Positions 32,136-41,805 of a DNA stretch of 64,000 nucleotides are shown here, piece by piece. Numbering within the stretch: the first letter of the stretch is position 1; each line of letters opens with the position of its first letter. The stretch is taken from positions 2,966,001 to 3,030,000 of the forward strand of contig NZ_CP074349.1 in assembly GCF_018343775.1 (NCBI RefSeq). Direction: 5' to 3'. Both the position numbers and the translations under genes were made by a program. Source of the stretch: Pseudomonas cichorii (lineage in GTDB: Bacteria > Pseudomonadota > Gammaproteobacteria > Pseudomonadales > Pseudomonadaceae). Below the pieces are notes generated by a model that saw nothing but the letters and a program-made list of their open reading frames with translations, made no database searches and was not told where the DNA came from.

Positions 32136-34790
32136 TCAGGCGAACTCGCACGTCACACTGGCGTTGCCGTCAAGCGTGGCGTGAACCCGCTTGAGGCTTT
32201 CACCGGTGGCCATGGCATCCAGAAGGCGGTCGGCCACCAGCGGCAGAACGTGCTGATCCAGCAAGTGATCGATCAGGCGCGCACCGCTTTCGCTCTGGGT
32301 ACAACGCTCGGACAGGTGATCCACAAGGTTCTGGCACCAGGTGAACTCCAGTTGGCGACGGTTCAGGCGCTCGCCCAGACGACCGAGTTTGATCTCGATC
32401 AGCTCGCGCAGCACCGGGCCGCCGACCGGGTAATACGGCACGACGCGCATACGGGCCAGCAGCGCCGGCTTGAAATGCTTGCTGAGGACTGGGCGGATGG
32501 TTTCTTCCAGCACTTCGGCAGACGGACGCTCGCCGTTTTCGCACAGTTCGGCGATACGGTCGCTGCCCAGGTTCGAGGTCATCAGGATCAGGGTGTTGCG
32601 GAAGTCGATCTCACGCCCTTCCCCGTCGTTGGCCACGCCCTTGTCGAAGATCTGGTAAAACAGGTTGAGCACGTCCGGGTCGGCCTTCTCGACCTCATCG
32701 AGCAACACCACGGAGTAAGGCTTCTGGCGCACGGCTTCGGTGAGCATGCCGCCTTCGCCGTAACCGACATAGCCCGGTGGAGCACCGATCAGGCGGGAAA
32801 CAGTGTGCTTCTCCTGGAATTCGGACATGTTGATGGTGGTGATGAAACGATCACCGCCGTACAGCAAATCCGCAAGCGCCAGCGCGGTTTCGGTCTTGCC
32901 GACACCACTAGGACCGACCAGCAGGAACACGCCCACCGGTGCGTCCGGCTTGTTCAGGCCCGCAGCCGTGGCGCGCATCGAACGATCAAGCGCATGTACG
33001 GCCTGTTCCTGACCACGAATGCGGGTACGCAGGTCAACGGCGAAACTCGTGACCTTGGCATTGTGCTCACGGGCCAGTTGCGACAGCGGCACACCGGTCC
33101 AGGCGCTGATCACTTCGGCCACCAGACGCGGGCAGACTTCGAAGCTGACCAGACGCTCCTGGGTCTGGGCGGCGGTCAAGGCGCTATGGGTCTGGTTCAA
33201 CTCGGCTTCCAGCGTCTCGACACTCAGGGCTTCGTCGGCTTCATTGCTCAGGGTTTCGATGACCGTGCCTTCGGCGTCTTCTTCGACACTGATGGTCGGC
33301 TCGACCGCTGCGGCTTCACGGGCCTTGGCCAGTTGCTGACGAAGTTCCAGCAGACGCTCGGCCAGTTGCTTCTGTTCGGTCCACTGGCTTTCCAGAGCGC
33401 TCATTTCGCTTTGGGCTTCCTCCAGTCGGGCTTCCAGTGCATCAAGGGCTTCATGGTCGATCAGCAGACCGGCTTCGGCATCACGGCGCAGCGCCTGACG
33501 CTGGCGGCCACCTTCAGCCAGCTCGCCACGCAGGCGCTCAAGGCTCTCAGGAGCCGCGGCCAGGCTGATACGCACACGGGCGCATGCGGTATCGAGAACA
33601 TCGACAGCCTTGTCCGGCAACTGGCGGCCTGCCAGATAACGGGCAGACAACTCGGCGGCACACACCACGGCGTCATCGCGCAGGTAGATACCGTGGCTCT
33701 TCTCGTAAACCTGAGCCAGGCCACGCAGGATGGTCACGGCTTCGCTGACAGTCGGTTCGTGCAGTTGCACCGGCTGGAAACGACGGGCCAGGGCCGGGTC
33801 TTTTTCAAAGTACTTCTTGTACTCCGCCCAAGTGGTGGCGGCGATGGTACGCAACTCGCCACGGGCCAGTGCCGGCTTGAGCAGGTTGGCTGCATCGGAG
33901 CCACCGGCATTGCCGCCTGCGCCAATCAGCGTGTGGGCTTCGTCGATGAACAGGATGATGGGCTTTGGCGATGCTTTGACTTCGTCGATCACACCTTTGA
34001 GGCGTCGTTCAAACTCCCCCTTGACGCTGGCACCGGCTTGCAACAGGCCCATGTCCAGGGACAGAAGCTCTACGCCCTTGAGAACTTGTGGCACTTCACC
34101 CGCGGCGATGCGCGAAGCCAGACCTTCGACGATGGCGGTTTTACCCACACCGGCTTCACCGACCACAATCGGGTTGTTCTTGCGGCGACGGGCCAGAATA
34201 TCGACCATCTGACGGATAGCGCCGTCACGGCACAGTACCGGATCAAGTTTGCCGTCACGAGCCTGTTGGGTCAGGTTGTGGGTGAAGCGCTCCAGCAGCG
34301 ACTCGCCCTGCACTGCCGGTTTTCCGCTGGCCGGTTGTTCTTTCTGGGACAGAGCGAACTCTTTCAGACGTTCAACATTCAACTTGGCCAGCAATGGTTG
34401 GTAGCGGCTACCGGCATAGCGCATCGGGTTGCGCAGCAGTGCCAGGATCAGTGCGGCCTGCTCGACCTGGCTTTGGCCCAGCTCAAGGTTGGCAACCAGC
34501 AGCGCATCCTGCAGCCATTGCACCAGCTCCGGCGCGAACACCGGGTTGCGCGAAGCGCTGTGCTCGACCCGCGACTGCAAGGCTGCGCTCAGTTCACCGG
34601 CATCCACTTCGGCATCCTGCAAAGCGCGCGCGAGCAAGCCTTGGGGACGTTCCAGCAGGCCCAGCAACAAGTCTTCGACGAGGATTTTGCTACCGCCACG
34701 GGCAACGCAGCGCTCGGCCGAACGTTCCAGATCACGACGGGTTTCGGCGTCCAGTGCCTGAATAAGTTGTTGCAGGTCTACGTTGATCAT
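32136..34790 (-). CDS. clpV: T6SS ATPase ClpV (TssH)
   Basis: An 884-residue Hsp100 AAA+ ATPase. It has N-terminal Clp-N repeats, AAA1 with GEAGVGKTAIVEG and LFIDEAHTLIGAG, a coiled-coil middle domain (residues about 400-510) and AAA2 with LVGPSGVGKTETA and VVLLDEVEKADPDV. The middle region contains an additional acidic segment (PTISVEEDAEGTVIETLSNEADE, split here in description only by position 520-545) not seen in ClpB. It disassembles contracted TssB/TssC sheaths. It follows tssG by 13 bp. Confidence 0.96.
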   Translation of the reverse strand: MINVDLQQLIQALDAETRRDLERSAERCVARGGSKILVEDLLLGLLERPQGLLARALQDAEVDAGELSAALQSRVEHSASRNPVFAPELVQWLQDALLVANLELGQSQVEQAALILALLRNPMRYAGSRYQPLLAKLNVERLKEFALSQKEQPASGKPAVQGESLLERFTHNLTQQARDGKLDPVLCRDGAIRQMVDILARRRKNNPIVVGEAGVGKTAIVEGLASRIAAGEVPQVLKGVELLSLDMGLLQAGASVKGEFERRLKGVIDEVKASPKPIILFIDEAHTLIGAGGNAGGSDAANLLKPALARGELRTIAATTWAEYKKYFEKDPALARRFQPVQLHEPTVSEAVTILRGLAQVYEKSHGIYLRDDAVVCAAELSARYLAGRQLPDKAVDVLDTACARVRISLAAAPESLERLRGELAEGGRQRQALRRDAEAGLLIDHEALDALEARLEEAQSEMSALESQWTEQKQLAERLLELRQQLAKAREAAAVEPTISVEEDAEGTVIETLSNEADEALSVETLEAELNQTHSALTAAQTQERLVSFEVCPRLVAEVISAWTGVPLSQLAREHNAKVTSFAVDLRTRIRGQEQAVHALDRSMRATAAGLNKPDAPVGVFLLVGPSGVGKTETALALADLLYGGDRFITTINMSEFQEKHTVSRLIGAPPGYVGYGEGGMLTEAVRQKPYSVVLLDEVEKADPDVLNLFYQIFDKGVANDGEGREIDFRNTLILMTSNLGSDRIAELCENGERPSAEVLEETIRPVLSKHFKPALLARMRVVPYYPVGGPVLRELIEIKLGRLGERLNRRQLEFTWCQNLVDHLSERCTQSESGARLIDHLLDQHVLPLVADRLLDAMATGESLKRVHATLDGNASVTCEFA

Positions 34791-34803
34791 GGGTCATCTG
34801 TCC

Positions 34804-35811
34804 TTAATGAGTTTTGCTGCCCAGGGTTACCACACCGTCCGCTTTTTCGCGGCCGAGCCAACTGGTCCATCCCAGGCGACAGGCGTTTTGTTCACCGATG
34901 CGCAGTTCGCGTATTTCTTCCTGGCGCAGTACCAGGCGAATGTCGTAATCAAGCGGGTCACGCAAGGTGAACCGCACCAGCGCGCACAGCGGCTGGTAGC
35001 CGAAACCGATTGGCAGGAACTCGTGAAAGCGCTGCCAGTCGAGCTCGCGAATGTGAATGCGGAACTTGCCGCTGCGGTCGCGTACATGTTCACCCAGCAC
35101 CAGGTCTTCCCCGAGCATGCTGTTGGCGCAACCCAGACGATTGCGCTGCTCGTCGAGAATTTCCACCCGACGCTCGATGCACTGCTCGATGGTCAGTTCG
35201 GCGTGCTTGAAGTAGTAACGCAGCACCGCTTCGATCAATGCTGCCGAGTGAGCACGCAGGCTGAGCAAGCCCAGATATGGCAGCAGGCGCTTCCAGTTCA
35301 GTTCCTTGGCGCGCCGGATCTCTTCACCACCAAGGCCGATCAGGGCGAAAAGATGCGAAGAAAACGCATCGACCGCGCCGCTTTCGAAGCTGGCCCGATA
35401 GCGGTATTTTTTCCAGATCGGCAGCATCAGCCGTTGCAGACGATGGTGAAACAGATCGAGGAAATTGCGGGTCGGGTTGCCGTCCTCGCTGTCGCCCAGC
35501 GCCTGTTCGCCATAAAACGCAGGCAGCGGCGAACCGGAACCCACCAGACCGATCAGGTTGAAGCGCATGCGCGCTCGCATTTGCCCGTGCTCTTCAAAAA
35601 ACTCCACGCGATCAACGTCACTGCCAGGGAAACCCAGGCTCGGGTTGGCCTGGAATTCCAGCTGGTCGTACAGGTCGTCCTCGCTCAGGTACGGGTGCGC
35701 CTCGCGCAGCCGGTCGATGACCAGCAGCACGGCCTGAAACAGCGAGTACTCTCGTATACTTCGGGTCAGCCCGCTTAAAGCAGGGGCTGAAGGCCCATAC
35801 GTGGTGTCCAT
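34804..35811 (-). CDS. tssG: T6SS baseplate protein TssG
   Basis: A 335-residue TssG (ImpH/VasB): motifs FQANPSLGFPGSDV, LIGLVGSGSPLPAFY and RNFLDLFHHRLQRL are typical. It forms the baseplate wedge with TssF and TssE. Its start overlaps the 3' end of tssF by 37 bp in another frame, so the two are co-translated as expected for the TssF2G complex. Confidence 0.94.
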   Translation of the reverse strand: MDTTYGPSAPALSGLTRSIREYSLFQAVLLVIDRLREAHPYLSEDDLYDQLEFQANPSLGFPGSDVDRVEFFEEHGQMRARMRFNLIGLVGSGSPLPAFYGEQALGDSEDGNPTRNFLDLFHHRLQRLMLPIWKKYRYRASFESGAVDAFSSHLFALIGLGGEEIRRAKELNWKRLLPYLGLLSLRAHSAALIEAVLRYYFKHAELTIEQCIERRVEILDEQRNRLGCANSMLGEDLVLGEHVRDRSGKFRIHIRELDWQRFHEFLPIGFGYQPLCALVRFTLRDPLDYDIRLVLRQEEIRELRIGEQNACRLGWTSWLGREKADGVVTLGSKTH

Positions 35812-37562
35812 TGGTACACCTCTCCCTGTGTGCTTTTTACCCGCAGCTCATGGTACGAATTGAGACTGGCGTAAAGCGCGAAAAACTCGTTGAGAACCGA
35901 AGCGAACACGAACAGGTCGCCTTCGCCGATATACCCTTCCGGGTCGATGGTCAGTTCGGTGCGCAAACCGCGTACCGGCAGACCACGGTGCAACCGGTCC
36001 ACGTGTTGATGCTTGATCGACTTGAGCCCGCCCAGCAGGCGTTTGCTGACCTTTTCCGCGTGCTGGTCGTAGTAGCGCGGCAGGTCGTAGGTTTCCAGAA
36101 TCACCTTCAGTGCATTGACGTCGGCAAGGGACAGATAGTTAAGCGACATGTTGCTGATCAGCTTCCACAGGAAATCACGGTTCAGCGGCGGCGCAAAACT
36201 CGACGTGGCCTGGGTGATATTGCGAAAACTCAGGAACTCCGGCGTCTCTTCACAGGCCACGCAGATATCGCCGAGCTTGAGCTTGCGCGGCAGGTTCTGG
36301 TTGGTGCACATCAGCTCGATAGACAGGGTTTCGTGGGCTTCGGTATGACGGATACCGAAGCTCAGGTAAGTGTCCAGGCCGTGATGCAGCAAGGATGAAC
36401 GCTGGCGGATGCTGTAGTGCGGACGGCTGTTGGGCACGTCGAAGCTCGGGTCATGCTCGAAGGACTCGAACGGCACGTATTCCTGATAACCGAGGCCGCC
36501 GGGCTTCCAGCCGGTCACGCTTTCCACCGAAAACACGCCACAGTTTTCCAGATCGTATTCCGCTGGCAGCAACAGGTACTCGTCCTGTTTGCCATCGAGA
36601 CGGATCGGCAGCGCGTCGTGCTTGAACAGGTTGACGATGGGCGTGCAGAACAGCTTCACGTTATCCAGGGTCGGACGCAGGCGCTGGATGCCGCTCTTGC
36701 GGATGTCAAAGCGCAGTTCCAGGCCACGCATCTGCTTGAGGGTGTCTTGCGGCAGCGCTTTGAGAATATCCAGGCCGTTGACGTCGACGAACAGGAACTT
36801 GTCCTGAAAGGCGAAGTATTCCTGCAGGTAGCGATAGCCGCGGAAGGTGTTCAGCGGATACGGGATCAACGCCTCTTCCTCGGCAAAACCCACCGGCTGT
36901 ACGCGGTCGCCCGGTATCTTGAATGCCATCGGAATGTCGTTGACGCCATTGATAGGCTTGCCGGCTCCGTCCAGAGGAATCAACTCGATGCCTTCCAGAT
37001 TGCGCAACAAGCTGAGGTAAAGCATCTGGCTGATATAGCGCTCACCGGCGAAGTGCAGGCGCAGACGGCTCAGTTCCAGTTCGCCCAGATGACCATCAGC
37101 ACTCATCTCCAGGCGCAGACTCAACAGCGAACCGTCGCCCTTCACCGAGTAATTCAGTGCCGCCAGATCCAGCGCCAGCACCTCGGTCGGGTAGCAGGTA
37201 CGGAAACGGCAACGCACGTCATCCTTGGGCACGCTCTCGACGGGCGTATCACGCTCGACATTCAACGCAGGCCCTGAACGCTTGAGCGGATCGAACTGCA
37301 AAATACTGAACGCCGGCAGCGGCCGCATATAGTTGGGCCACAGCAACTGCATCAGCGAATGGCTGAGCTCCGGCAATTCGTCATCGAGCTTCTGGCGCAG
37401 ACGCCCGGTCAGGAATGCAAAACCTTCCAGCAACCGCTCCACATCCGGATCACGCCCGGCCTGCCCCAGAAAAGGCGCCAATGCCGGGCTACGCTCGGCG
37501 AAACGGCGGCCCAACTGACGCAGTGCGGTGAGTTCGCTTTGGTAGTAGTGGTTAAAGGACAC
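35775..37562 (-). CDS. tssF: T6SS baseplate protein TssF
   Basis: A 595-residue TssF (ImpG/VasA). The N-terminus YYQSELTALRQLGRRFAERSPALAPFLG and RDPDVERLLEGFAFLTGRLRQKLDDELPE are diagnostic; the C-terminus carries RGLRTELTIDPEGYIGEGDLFVF. It is the main wedge subunit. Immediately upstream is an effector/immunity insertion, not tssE, which is the usual neighbour. Confidence 0.95.
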   Translation of the reverse strand: MSFNHYYQSELTALRQLGRRFAERSPALAPFLGQAGRDPDVERLLEGFAFLTGRLRQKLDDELPELSHSLMQLLWPNYMRPLPAFSILQFDPLKRSGPALNVERDTPVESVPKDDVRCRFRTCYPTEVLALDLAALNYSVKGDGSLLSLRLEMSADGHLGELELSRLRLHFAGERYISQMLYLSLLRNLEGIELIPLDGAGKPINGVNDIPMAFKIPGDRVQPVGFAEEEALIPYPLNTFRGYRYLQEYFAFQDKFLFVDVNGLDILKALPQDTLKQMRGLELRFDIRKSGIQRLRPTLDNVKLFCTPIVNLFKHDALPIRLDGKQDEYLLLPAEYDLENCGVFSVESVTGWKPGGLGYQEYVPFESFEHDPSFDVPNSRPHYSIRQRSSLLHHGLDTYLSFGIRHTEAHETLSIELMCTNQNLPRKLKLGDICVACEETPEFLSFRNITQATSSFAPPLNRDFLWKLISNMSLNYLSLADVNALKVILETYDLPRYYDQHAEKVSKRLLGGLKSIKHQHVDRLHRGLPVRGLRTELTIDPEGYIGEGDLFVFASVLNEFFALYASLNSYHELRVKSTQGEVYQWTPRMGLQPLL

Positions 37563-37639
37563 GGATTACCTGCCTGTTTTGTGAACGAATTGACCCGTTG
37601 CTTTCACGAATACGTACTTCCTTGCCAACTAAGCTGCCT

Positions 37640-37927
37640 TTAAAACAGCTCACGAAACACCCACTTATCAAAACTATAAATTGCGAGAAACGCTACGATA
37701 GAAACCAGCAAAGACGGAGCGCCTGCCCGAAAATCTCTTTGAACCAAAGCCAAGCCGGCACCTTTAACAAGATAATAAAGTGCCGCCACTATCAGCGGAA
37801 TGAAAGAGATTGTACAAAACAAGAATAGCCATTCATAGAATGTGCTGTTCGGTTGCTGCCCTCGCGGATGTGTAAAAGACATCAGCAACAAAAGCGCAGA
37901 TACGGCCAAACAAATGTACCGAAACAC
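37640..37927 (-). CDS. Small membrane protein, candidate immunity protein to the lipase-like effector
   Basis: A 95-residue protein of three predicted TM segments (FRYICLAVSALLLLMSF, FLFCTISFIPLIVAALYYLV, LLVSIVAFLAIYSF). Its GTG start follows directly on the TAA of the effector gene without a gap, so the pair is coupled. The DNA is much more AT-rich than tssE and tssF on either side. An inner-membrane immunity protein protecting from a membrane-lipid-attacking effector is the simplest reading, but nothing in the sequence proves it. Confidence 0.6.
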   Translation of the reverse strand: MFRYICLAVSALLLLMSFTHPRGQQPNSTFYEWLFLFCTISFIPLIVAALYYLVKGAGLALVQRDFRAGAPSLLVSIVAFLAIYSFDKWVFRELF

Positions 37928-38833
37928 TTAGCGCAACCCTTTTTCGTACAGCAATTTAGCCAGCTCTCGACGTCTGGCTTTCCCCTCAGGATTATCGCCA
38001 GAGTAATAAAAGTGCCCTCCACCATTGAGCATCTGCTTGCCCAATTCAATAGAGGCTTTCATCAATTCTTCATCTGAAATCCCCGCGTAAATTGGATCTC
38101 CTTTGTCCTTGAGGTCAATAATGATGGTGCTGCCAATATTGGGGTGTGAGCTGACCGCATCACGTAGGCTCTTATTGATAGGCGCACCAATCAGAACAAG
38201 GTGATCGATCCTGATGCCGGCACGGGCATGATAAATGGCACTGCGTGCAGCAATCACTGCCCCCCACGAATAACCGACGATGTTGAACTGCCCAACCTTC
38301 GGCAAAGGCTTGTTTATCTGCAAAACGCTCAATGGAAACTCAGTTGCCTTTAATTTGCTCACATCGCGACTTATTTTCATTGCCATCAGATCACTGACGG
38401 GGGTACATACAACGTCCTTGTAGTTCCTGACAGTAATCCAGCCAAACAAGTATTTTTTCTCTATATACTCATTGCCGTACTCGCATTTCTGCAATTCTCC
38501 ATACTCAAGGACGACAGGATCTTTTTCATCCTGATTATAAAGAACCACCGAGGATGCGTCGCTCAGCATGTCGGCGTATTCGGGAACATACTTATCCATA
38601 CCAACAATAAGTGAAGAGTAATTTCCATAAGCCGCATTGGAAATGCCAACCTCTTCAAATGCTGCGATCATGTCATCGTTATAGGCGCCAATCATCCCTG
38701 CTCCGCCAAGAAATACGGTGAGCCCATGCTCTACTTCGACGGACTTTGGCCCCGGCTCCTTGGTTGGCGTGCTCTGCATGGTTGAGACTTTTACAAAGTT
38801 TCCGTTAGCAGTTGTTTTGGTATCGGCGCCCAT
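37928..38833 (-). CDS. Alpha/beta-hydrolase T6SS effector candidate (lipase-like)
   Basis: A 301-residue protein with an alpha/beta-hydrolase core. The oxyanion-side strand is TVFLGGAGMIGAY (residues 39-51), the nucleophile elbow is FNIVGYSWG with Ser189, a likely acid is in KDKGDPIYAG (Asp246), and His274 lies in GGGHFYYSGD. There is no signal peptide. It starts 3 bp after the PAAR gene, so it is probably loaded on that tip. Lipase or phospholipase activity against target membranes is inferred; esterase activity on another substrate is possible. Lower GC than flanking tss genes suggests acquired cargo. Confidence 0.72.
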   Translation of the reverse strand: MGADTKTTANGNFVKVSTMQSTPTKEPGPKSVEVEHGLTVFLGGAGMIGAYNDDMIAAFEEVGISNAAYGNYSSLIVGMDKYVPEYADMLSDASSVVLYNQDEKDPVVLEYGELQKCEYGNEYIEKKYLFGWITVRNYKDVVCTPVSDLMAMKISRDVSKLKATEFPLSVLQINKPLPKVGQFNIVGYSWGAVIAARSAIYHARAGIRIDHLVLIGAPINKSLRDAVSSHPNIGSTIIIDLKDKGDPIYAGISDEELMKASIELGKQMLNGGGHFYYSGDNPEGKARRRELAKLLYEKGLR

Positions 38834-38836
38834 TGA

Positions 38837-39337
38837 TCAGTCCCTCGATGCAATGTAGATGTCGATTTTTTCTGCCTGCTTGTGGCGAGCAACACGATGA
38901 GTCAAGCCCTTGTCGTTTGTAATGCCCTCTTCCTCTGAACCATCCTCCCTTACCAAGAGGTAGCGGGAATTAGCCATTGGCGCACCAGACTTGTCGGTCA
39001 ACACAAACTGCTCATCAAAACCAGGCAAAGGCAACGGCGGCACAAACGGCACCGGAGTATGCGAATTCCCGATAATCACCGTCCCGGACCCAGCCGTCAC
39101 CTTGTTGCCATGACTACCGACAGAACCCACGGTCGCAGCCGGTTTGCCGTTGATCAGAACGGTTGTTGCAAGATCACCCACCAACGCACCGCCACAGGCC
39201 GAGGCATCGCCTTGGCGGGCGGCCGGGAGGCCGTCGAAGAATACGTCGCCGGAACCGGCGGCAATCGGGTTTGTGCCGTGGCCGGATACAGGGCAAGCAG
39301 TCGGGTCGGATACACGTGCTGCGGGTTTACCGGACAT
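38837..39337 (-). CDS. PAAR tip protein with C-terminal transthyretin-like extension
   Basis: 166 residues. Residues 1-95 form the PAAR cone (ARVSDPTACP, GSGDVFFDGLPAARQGD, INGKPAATVGS, AGSGTVIIGN). Residues 105-166 form a small beta domain (EQFVLTDKSGAPMANSRYLLV..., GITNDKGLTHRV) like the transthyretin-type extensions that help bind cargo. It sharpens the VgrG spike and very likely carries the lipase-like protein encoded 3 bp downstream. Confidence 0.88.
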   Translation of the reverse strand: MSGKPAARVSDPTACPVSGHGTNPIAAGSGDVFFDGLPAARQGDASACGGALVGDLATTVLINGKPAATVGSVGSHGNKVTAGSGTVIIGNSHTPVPFVPPLPLPGFDEQFVLTDKSGAPMANSRYLLVREDGSEEEGITNDKGLTHRVARHKQAEKIDIYIASRD

Positions 39338-39347
39338 CGGAGCCTCC

Positions 39348-39755
39348 TTAGTTGACCTTCACTTGACCACTGCCATCCAGGCGAGCGGCGAAACTGACCT
39401 GGCGCTTGAAACCATCAACTTCCAGCAGGCCTTCGATGCTGAAGGACAGGCGAAGCTGATCGTTGTCACGCGGCAGGGAAATGACACGCACGTTGCTCAG
39501 GCGCGGCTCGTAGGCTTCGATGAAGCTTTCGATGGCCAGGCGTGCCTGACTCAAGGAATCGTGCAGGCTCAGGCGCATGTCATTGAGATCGGGTAACCCG
39601 TAATCGGACAGCGTTTGCACGCTGCCCGCACGGGTGCTGAGCATCTTGGCCAGATGGGCAGCCACGGACGACATGGCGGAAACCTCGCGGCTCCATCCGA
39701 CGCGTTGATCCGCGTCGCCATTCAGGCGTTCGAAAAGGCTGCCGTATCCAGTCAT
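39348..39755 (-). CDS. tssE: T6SS baseplate protein TssE (gp25-like)
   Basis: 135 residues, gp25-like lysozyme-fold wedge protein: SLFERLNGDADQRVGWSRE at the N-terminus, GLPDLNDMRLS in the middle, and the EAYEPRLSNVRV motif with the conserved Glu. The start is ATG 39755 (MTGYGSLFERL), 10 bp after the tssC stop; the longer upstream frame overlaps tssC and is not homologous. Confidence 0.93.
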   Translation of the reverse strand: MTGYGSLFERLNGDADQRVGWSREVSAMSSVAAHLAKMLSTRAGSVQTLSDYGLPDLNDMRLSLHDSLSQARLAIESFIEAYEPRLSNVRVISLPRDNDQLRLSFSIEGLLEVDGFKRQVSFAARLDGSGQVKVN

Positions 39756-39765
39756 GAGTTGCTCC

Positions 39766-41241
39766 TTACTCTTTGTCCAGCTTGCCAACCAGCGACAGGG
39801 TGAAATCGGCACCCATGTACTTGAAGTGCGGACGCACGTTCAGGCTGACGCGGTACCAGCCCGGCTCCCCTTCTACATCGCTGACGATGATCTGGGCAGC
39901 GCGCAGCGGGCGACGGCCACGCACTTCGGCGCTTGGGTTTTCCTGGTCGGCCACGTACTGGCGAATCCACTTGTTGAGTTCCAGCTCGAGGTCGGTACGC
40001 TCTTTCCACGAACCGAGTTGCTCGCGCTGCAGCACTTTCAGGTAGTGAGCCAGGCGGTTGACGATCATCATGTACGGCAGTTGGGTGCCGAGCTTGTAGT
40101 TCAGCTCTGCTGCCTTGCCTTCTGCGCTGATGCCGAAGAACTTCGGCTTCTGCACCGAGCTTGCGGAGAAGAACGCCGCGTTGTCGGAGCCTTTGCGCAT
40201 GGTCAGGGAAATGAAGCCTTCCTCGGCCAGTTCGTATTCACGGCGGTCGGAAACCAGAACCTCGGTAGGAATCTTGGTTTCGATTTCGCCCATGCTTTCG
40301 AAATGGTGCAACGGCAGGTCTTCAACAGCACCACCGCTCTGCGGGCCGATGATGTTCGGGCACCAGCGGAACTTGGCGAAACTGTCGGTCAGCTTGGTGC
40401 CGAACGCGTAGGCCGTGTTGCCCCACAGGTAGTGCTCGTGGCTGTTGGCGACGGTTTCCTTGTACACGAACGATTTGACCGGGTTTTCTTCCGGATCGTA
40501 CGGGTTGCGCAGCAGGAAGCGCGGCACGGTCAGGCCAACGTAACGGGAGTCTTCCGACTCACGGAAGCTCTGCCATTTGGCGAATTGCGGGCCTTCGAAG
40601 TGATCTTTCAGATCCTTGAGGTCCGGCAGACCGGTGAAGCTTTCCAGGCCGAAGAATTTCGGGCCGGCAGCGGCAATGAACGGCGCGTGGGACATGCAGG
40701 CTACGCTGGAGACGTACTGCATCAGTTTCACGTCCGGGGAGCTTGGGGACATGTAGTAGTTGGCGATGATCGCGCCAACCGGTTGTCCACCGAACTGACC
40801 GTATTCAGCGGTGTAGATGTGCTTGTACAGACCCGACTGCATCACTTCCGGCGAATCTTCGAAGTCGTCCAGCAGGTCGTCCTTGGAGACGTTGAGGATT
40901 TCGATCTTGATGTTTTCGCGGAAGTTGGTGCGATCGACCAGCAATTGCAGACCACGCCAGGACGATTCCAGGGACTGGAAGTCAGGGTGGTGCAGAATTT
41001 CGTCCATCTGACGGCTGAGCTTGGCATCGATCTCGGCGATCATGCGGTCAACCATGGCCTTCTTGACCGGCTCACCGTTGTTCTGCGGCTTGAGCAGTTC
41101 TTCGATGAAGGCAGATACGCCGCGCTTGGCGATGTCGTAGGCTTCGTCGTCCGGTGTCAGGCGGGTTTCGGCAATGATGCTGTCGAGAATGCTGTATTCG
41201 CCGCTCTCGTTGCTCTTTTGCTGTGCTGCGCTAGTGCTCAT
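39766..41241 (-). CDS. tssC: T6SS sheath large subunit TssC (VipB)
   Basis: A 491-residue sheath protein with SSWRGLQLLVDRTNFRENIKIEIL-type core, the GQPVGAIIANYYMSPSSPDVKLM region, SRYVGLTVPRFLLRNPY and a C-terminal LEGEPGWYRVSLNVRPHFKYMGADFTLSLVGKL-type end (all family hallmarks, quoted here in short). It assembles with TssB into the contractile sheath and is released by ClpV. It starts 28 bp after tssB. Confidence 0.96.
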   Translation of the reverse strand: MSTSAAQQKSNESGEYSILDSIIAETRLTPDDEAYDIAKRGVSAFIEELLKPQNNGEPVKKAMVDRMIAEIDAKLSRQMDEILHHPDFQSLESSWRGLQLLVDRTNFRENIKIEILNVSKDDLLDDFEDSPEVMQSGLYKHIYTAEYGQFGGQPVGAIIANYYMSPSSPDVKLMQYVSSVACMSHAPFIAAAGPKFFGLESFTGLPDLKDLKDHFEGPQFAKWQSFRESEDSRYVGLTVPRFLLRNPYDPEENPVKSFVYKETVANSHEHYLWGNTAYAFGTKLTDSFAKFRWCPNIIGPQSGGAVEDLPLHHFESMGEIETKIPTEVLVSDRREYELAEEGFISLTMRKGSDNAAFFSASSVQKPKFFGISAEGKAAELNYKLGTQLPYMMIVNRLAHYLKVLQREQLGSWKERTDLELELNKWIRQYVADQENPSAEVRGRRPLRAAQIIVSDVEGEPGWYRVSLNVRPHFKYMGADFTLSLVGKLDKE

Positions 41242-41269
41242 TGTGTTGGCTTCCTTGACTGATAGAGGC

Positions 41270-41773
41270 TCAGGCTTTCGGGGCTTCGGCGTTCAGACCC
41301 AGCTCACCGAGTACGCGACCGCGGGATTCGTCGTCGGCGAGAACGCCTTCGATGGCTTTGCGGAACGCAGGCGCGTTACCCAGCGGACCTTTGAGGGCCA
41401 CCAACGCGTCGCGCAGTTCCATCAGTTTCTTCAACTCTGGCACTTGCTCGACCAGGCTGGCCGGGTTGAAGTCCTTCATCGAGTTGACGCGCAGCTGCAC
41501 GGCCAGCTCTTCATTGTCGCTTTCTTCCTGAAGGCGATTCGGCACGCTCAATGTCAGACTCAGCTCTTGCTTTGCCAGCACTTCGTCAAACGTCATTTTG
41601 TCGATGCTGATCGGCTTGCGATCTTCGATCTTGCGTTCGTCCTTGCGGTGCGTGTAATCACCGATTGCAAGCAGCTTCAACGGCAGTTCGATCTCTTCCT
41701 GTGCACCACCGGTGGCAGGTTTGAAAGTGACGTTGATGCGTTCCTTGGGGGCTACCGAGCCTTCTTTGGCCAT
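41270..41773 (-). CDS. tssB: T6SS sheath small subunit TssB (VipA)
   Basis: A 167-residue TssB: N-terminus KERINVTFKPATGG, then ELPLKLLAIGDYTHRKDER and PISIDKMTFDEVLAKQELSL, and a C-terminal helix pair (LVALKGPLGNAPAFRKAIE). The start is the ATG at 41773 (MAKEGSVAPK) with a AAGGAG site upstream; a longer frame reading into tssA is not homologous. Confidence 0.95.
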   Translation of the reverse strand: MAKEGSVAPKERINVTFKPATGGAQEEIELPLKLLAIGDYTHRKDERKIEDRKPISIDKMTFDEVLAKQELSLTLSVPNRLQEESDNEELAVQLRVNSMKDFNPASLVEQVPELKKLMELRDALVALKGPLGNAPAFRKAIEGVLADDESRGRVLGELGLNAEAPKA

Positions 41774-41805
41774 GGCTTTTCTCCTTGCGGTTGTGGCCCT
41801 GGGGC

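Noticed and set aside
32118..34970. 950-codon plus-strand ORF opposite clpV
   Set aside because: Exceptionally long but exactly complementary to ClpV; third-position GC bias of the real gene explains the open frame, and there is no ribosome-binding site or known domain.
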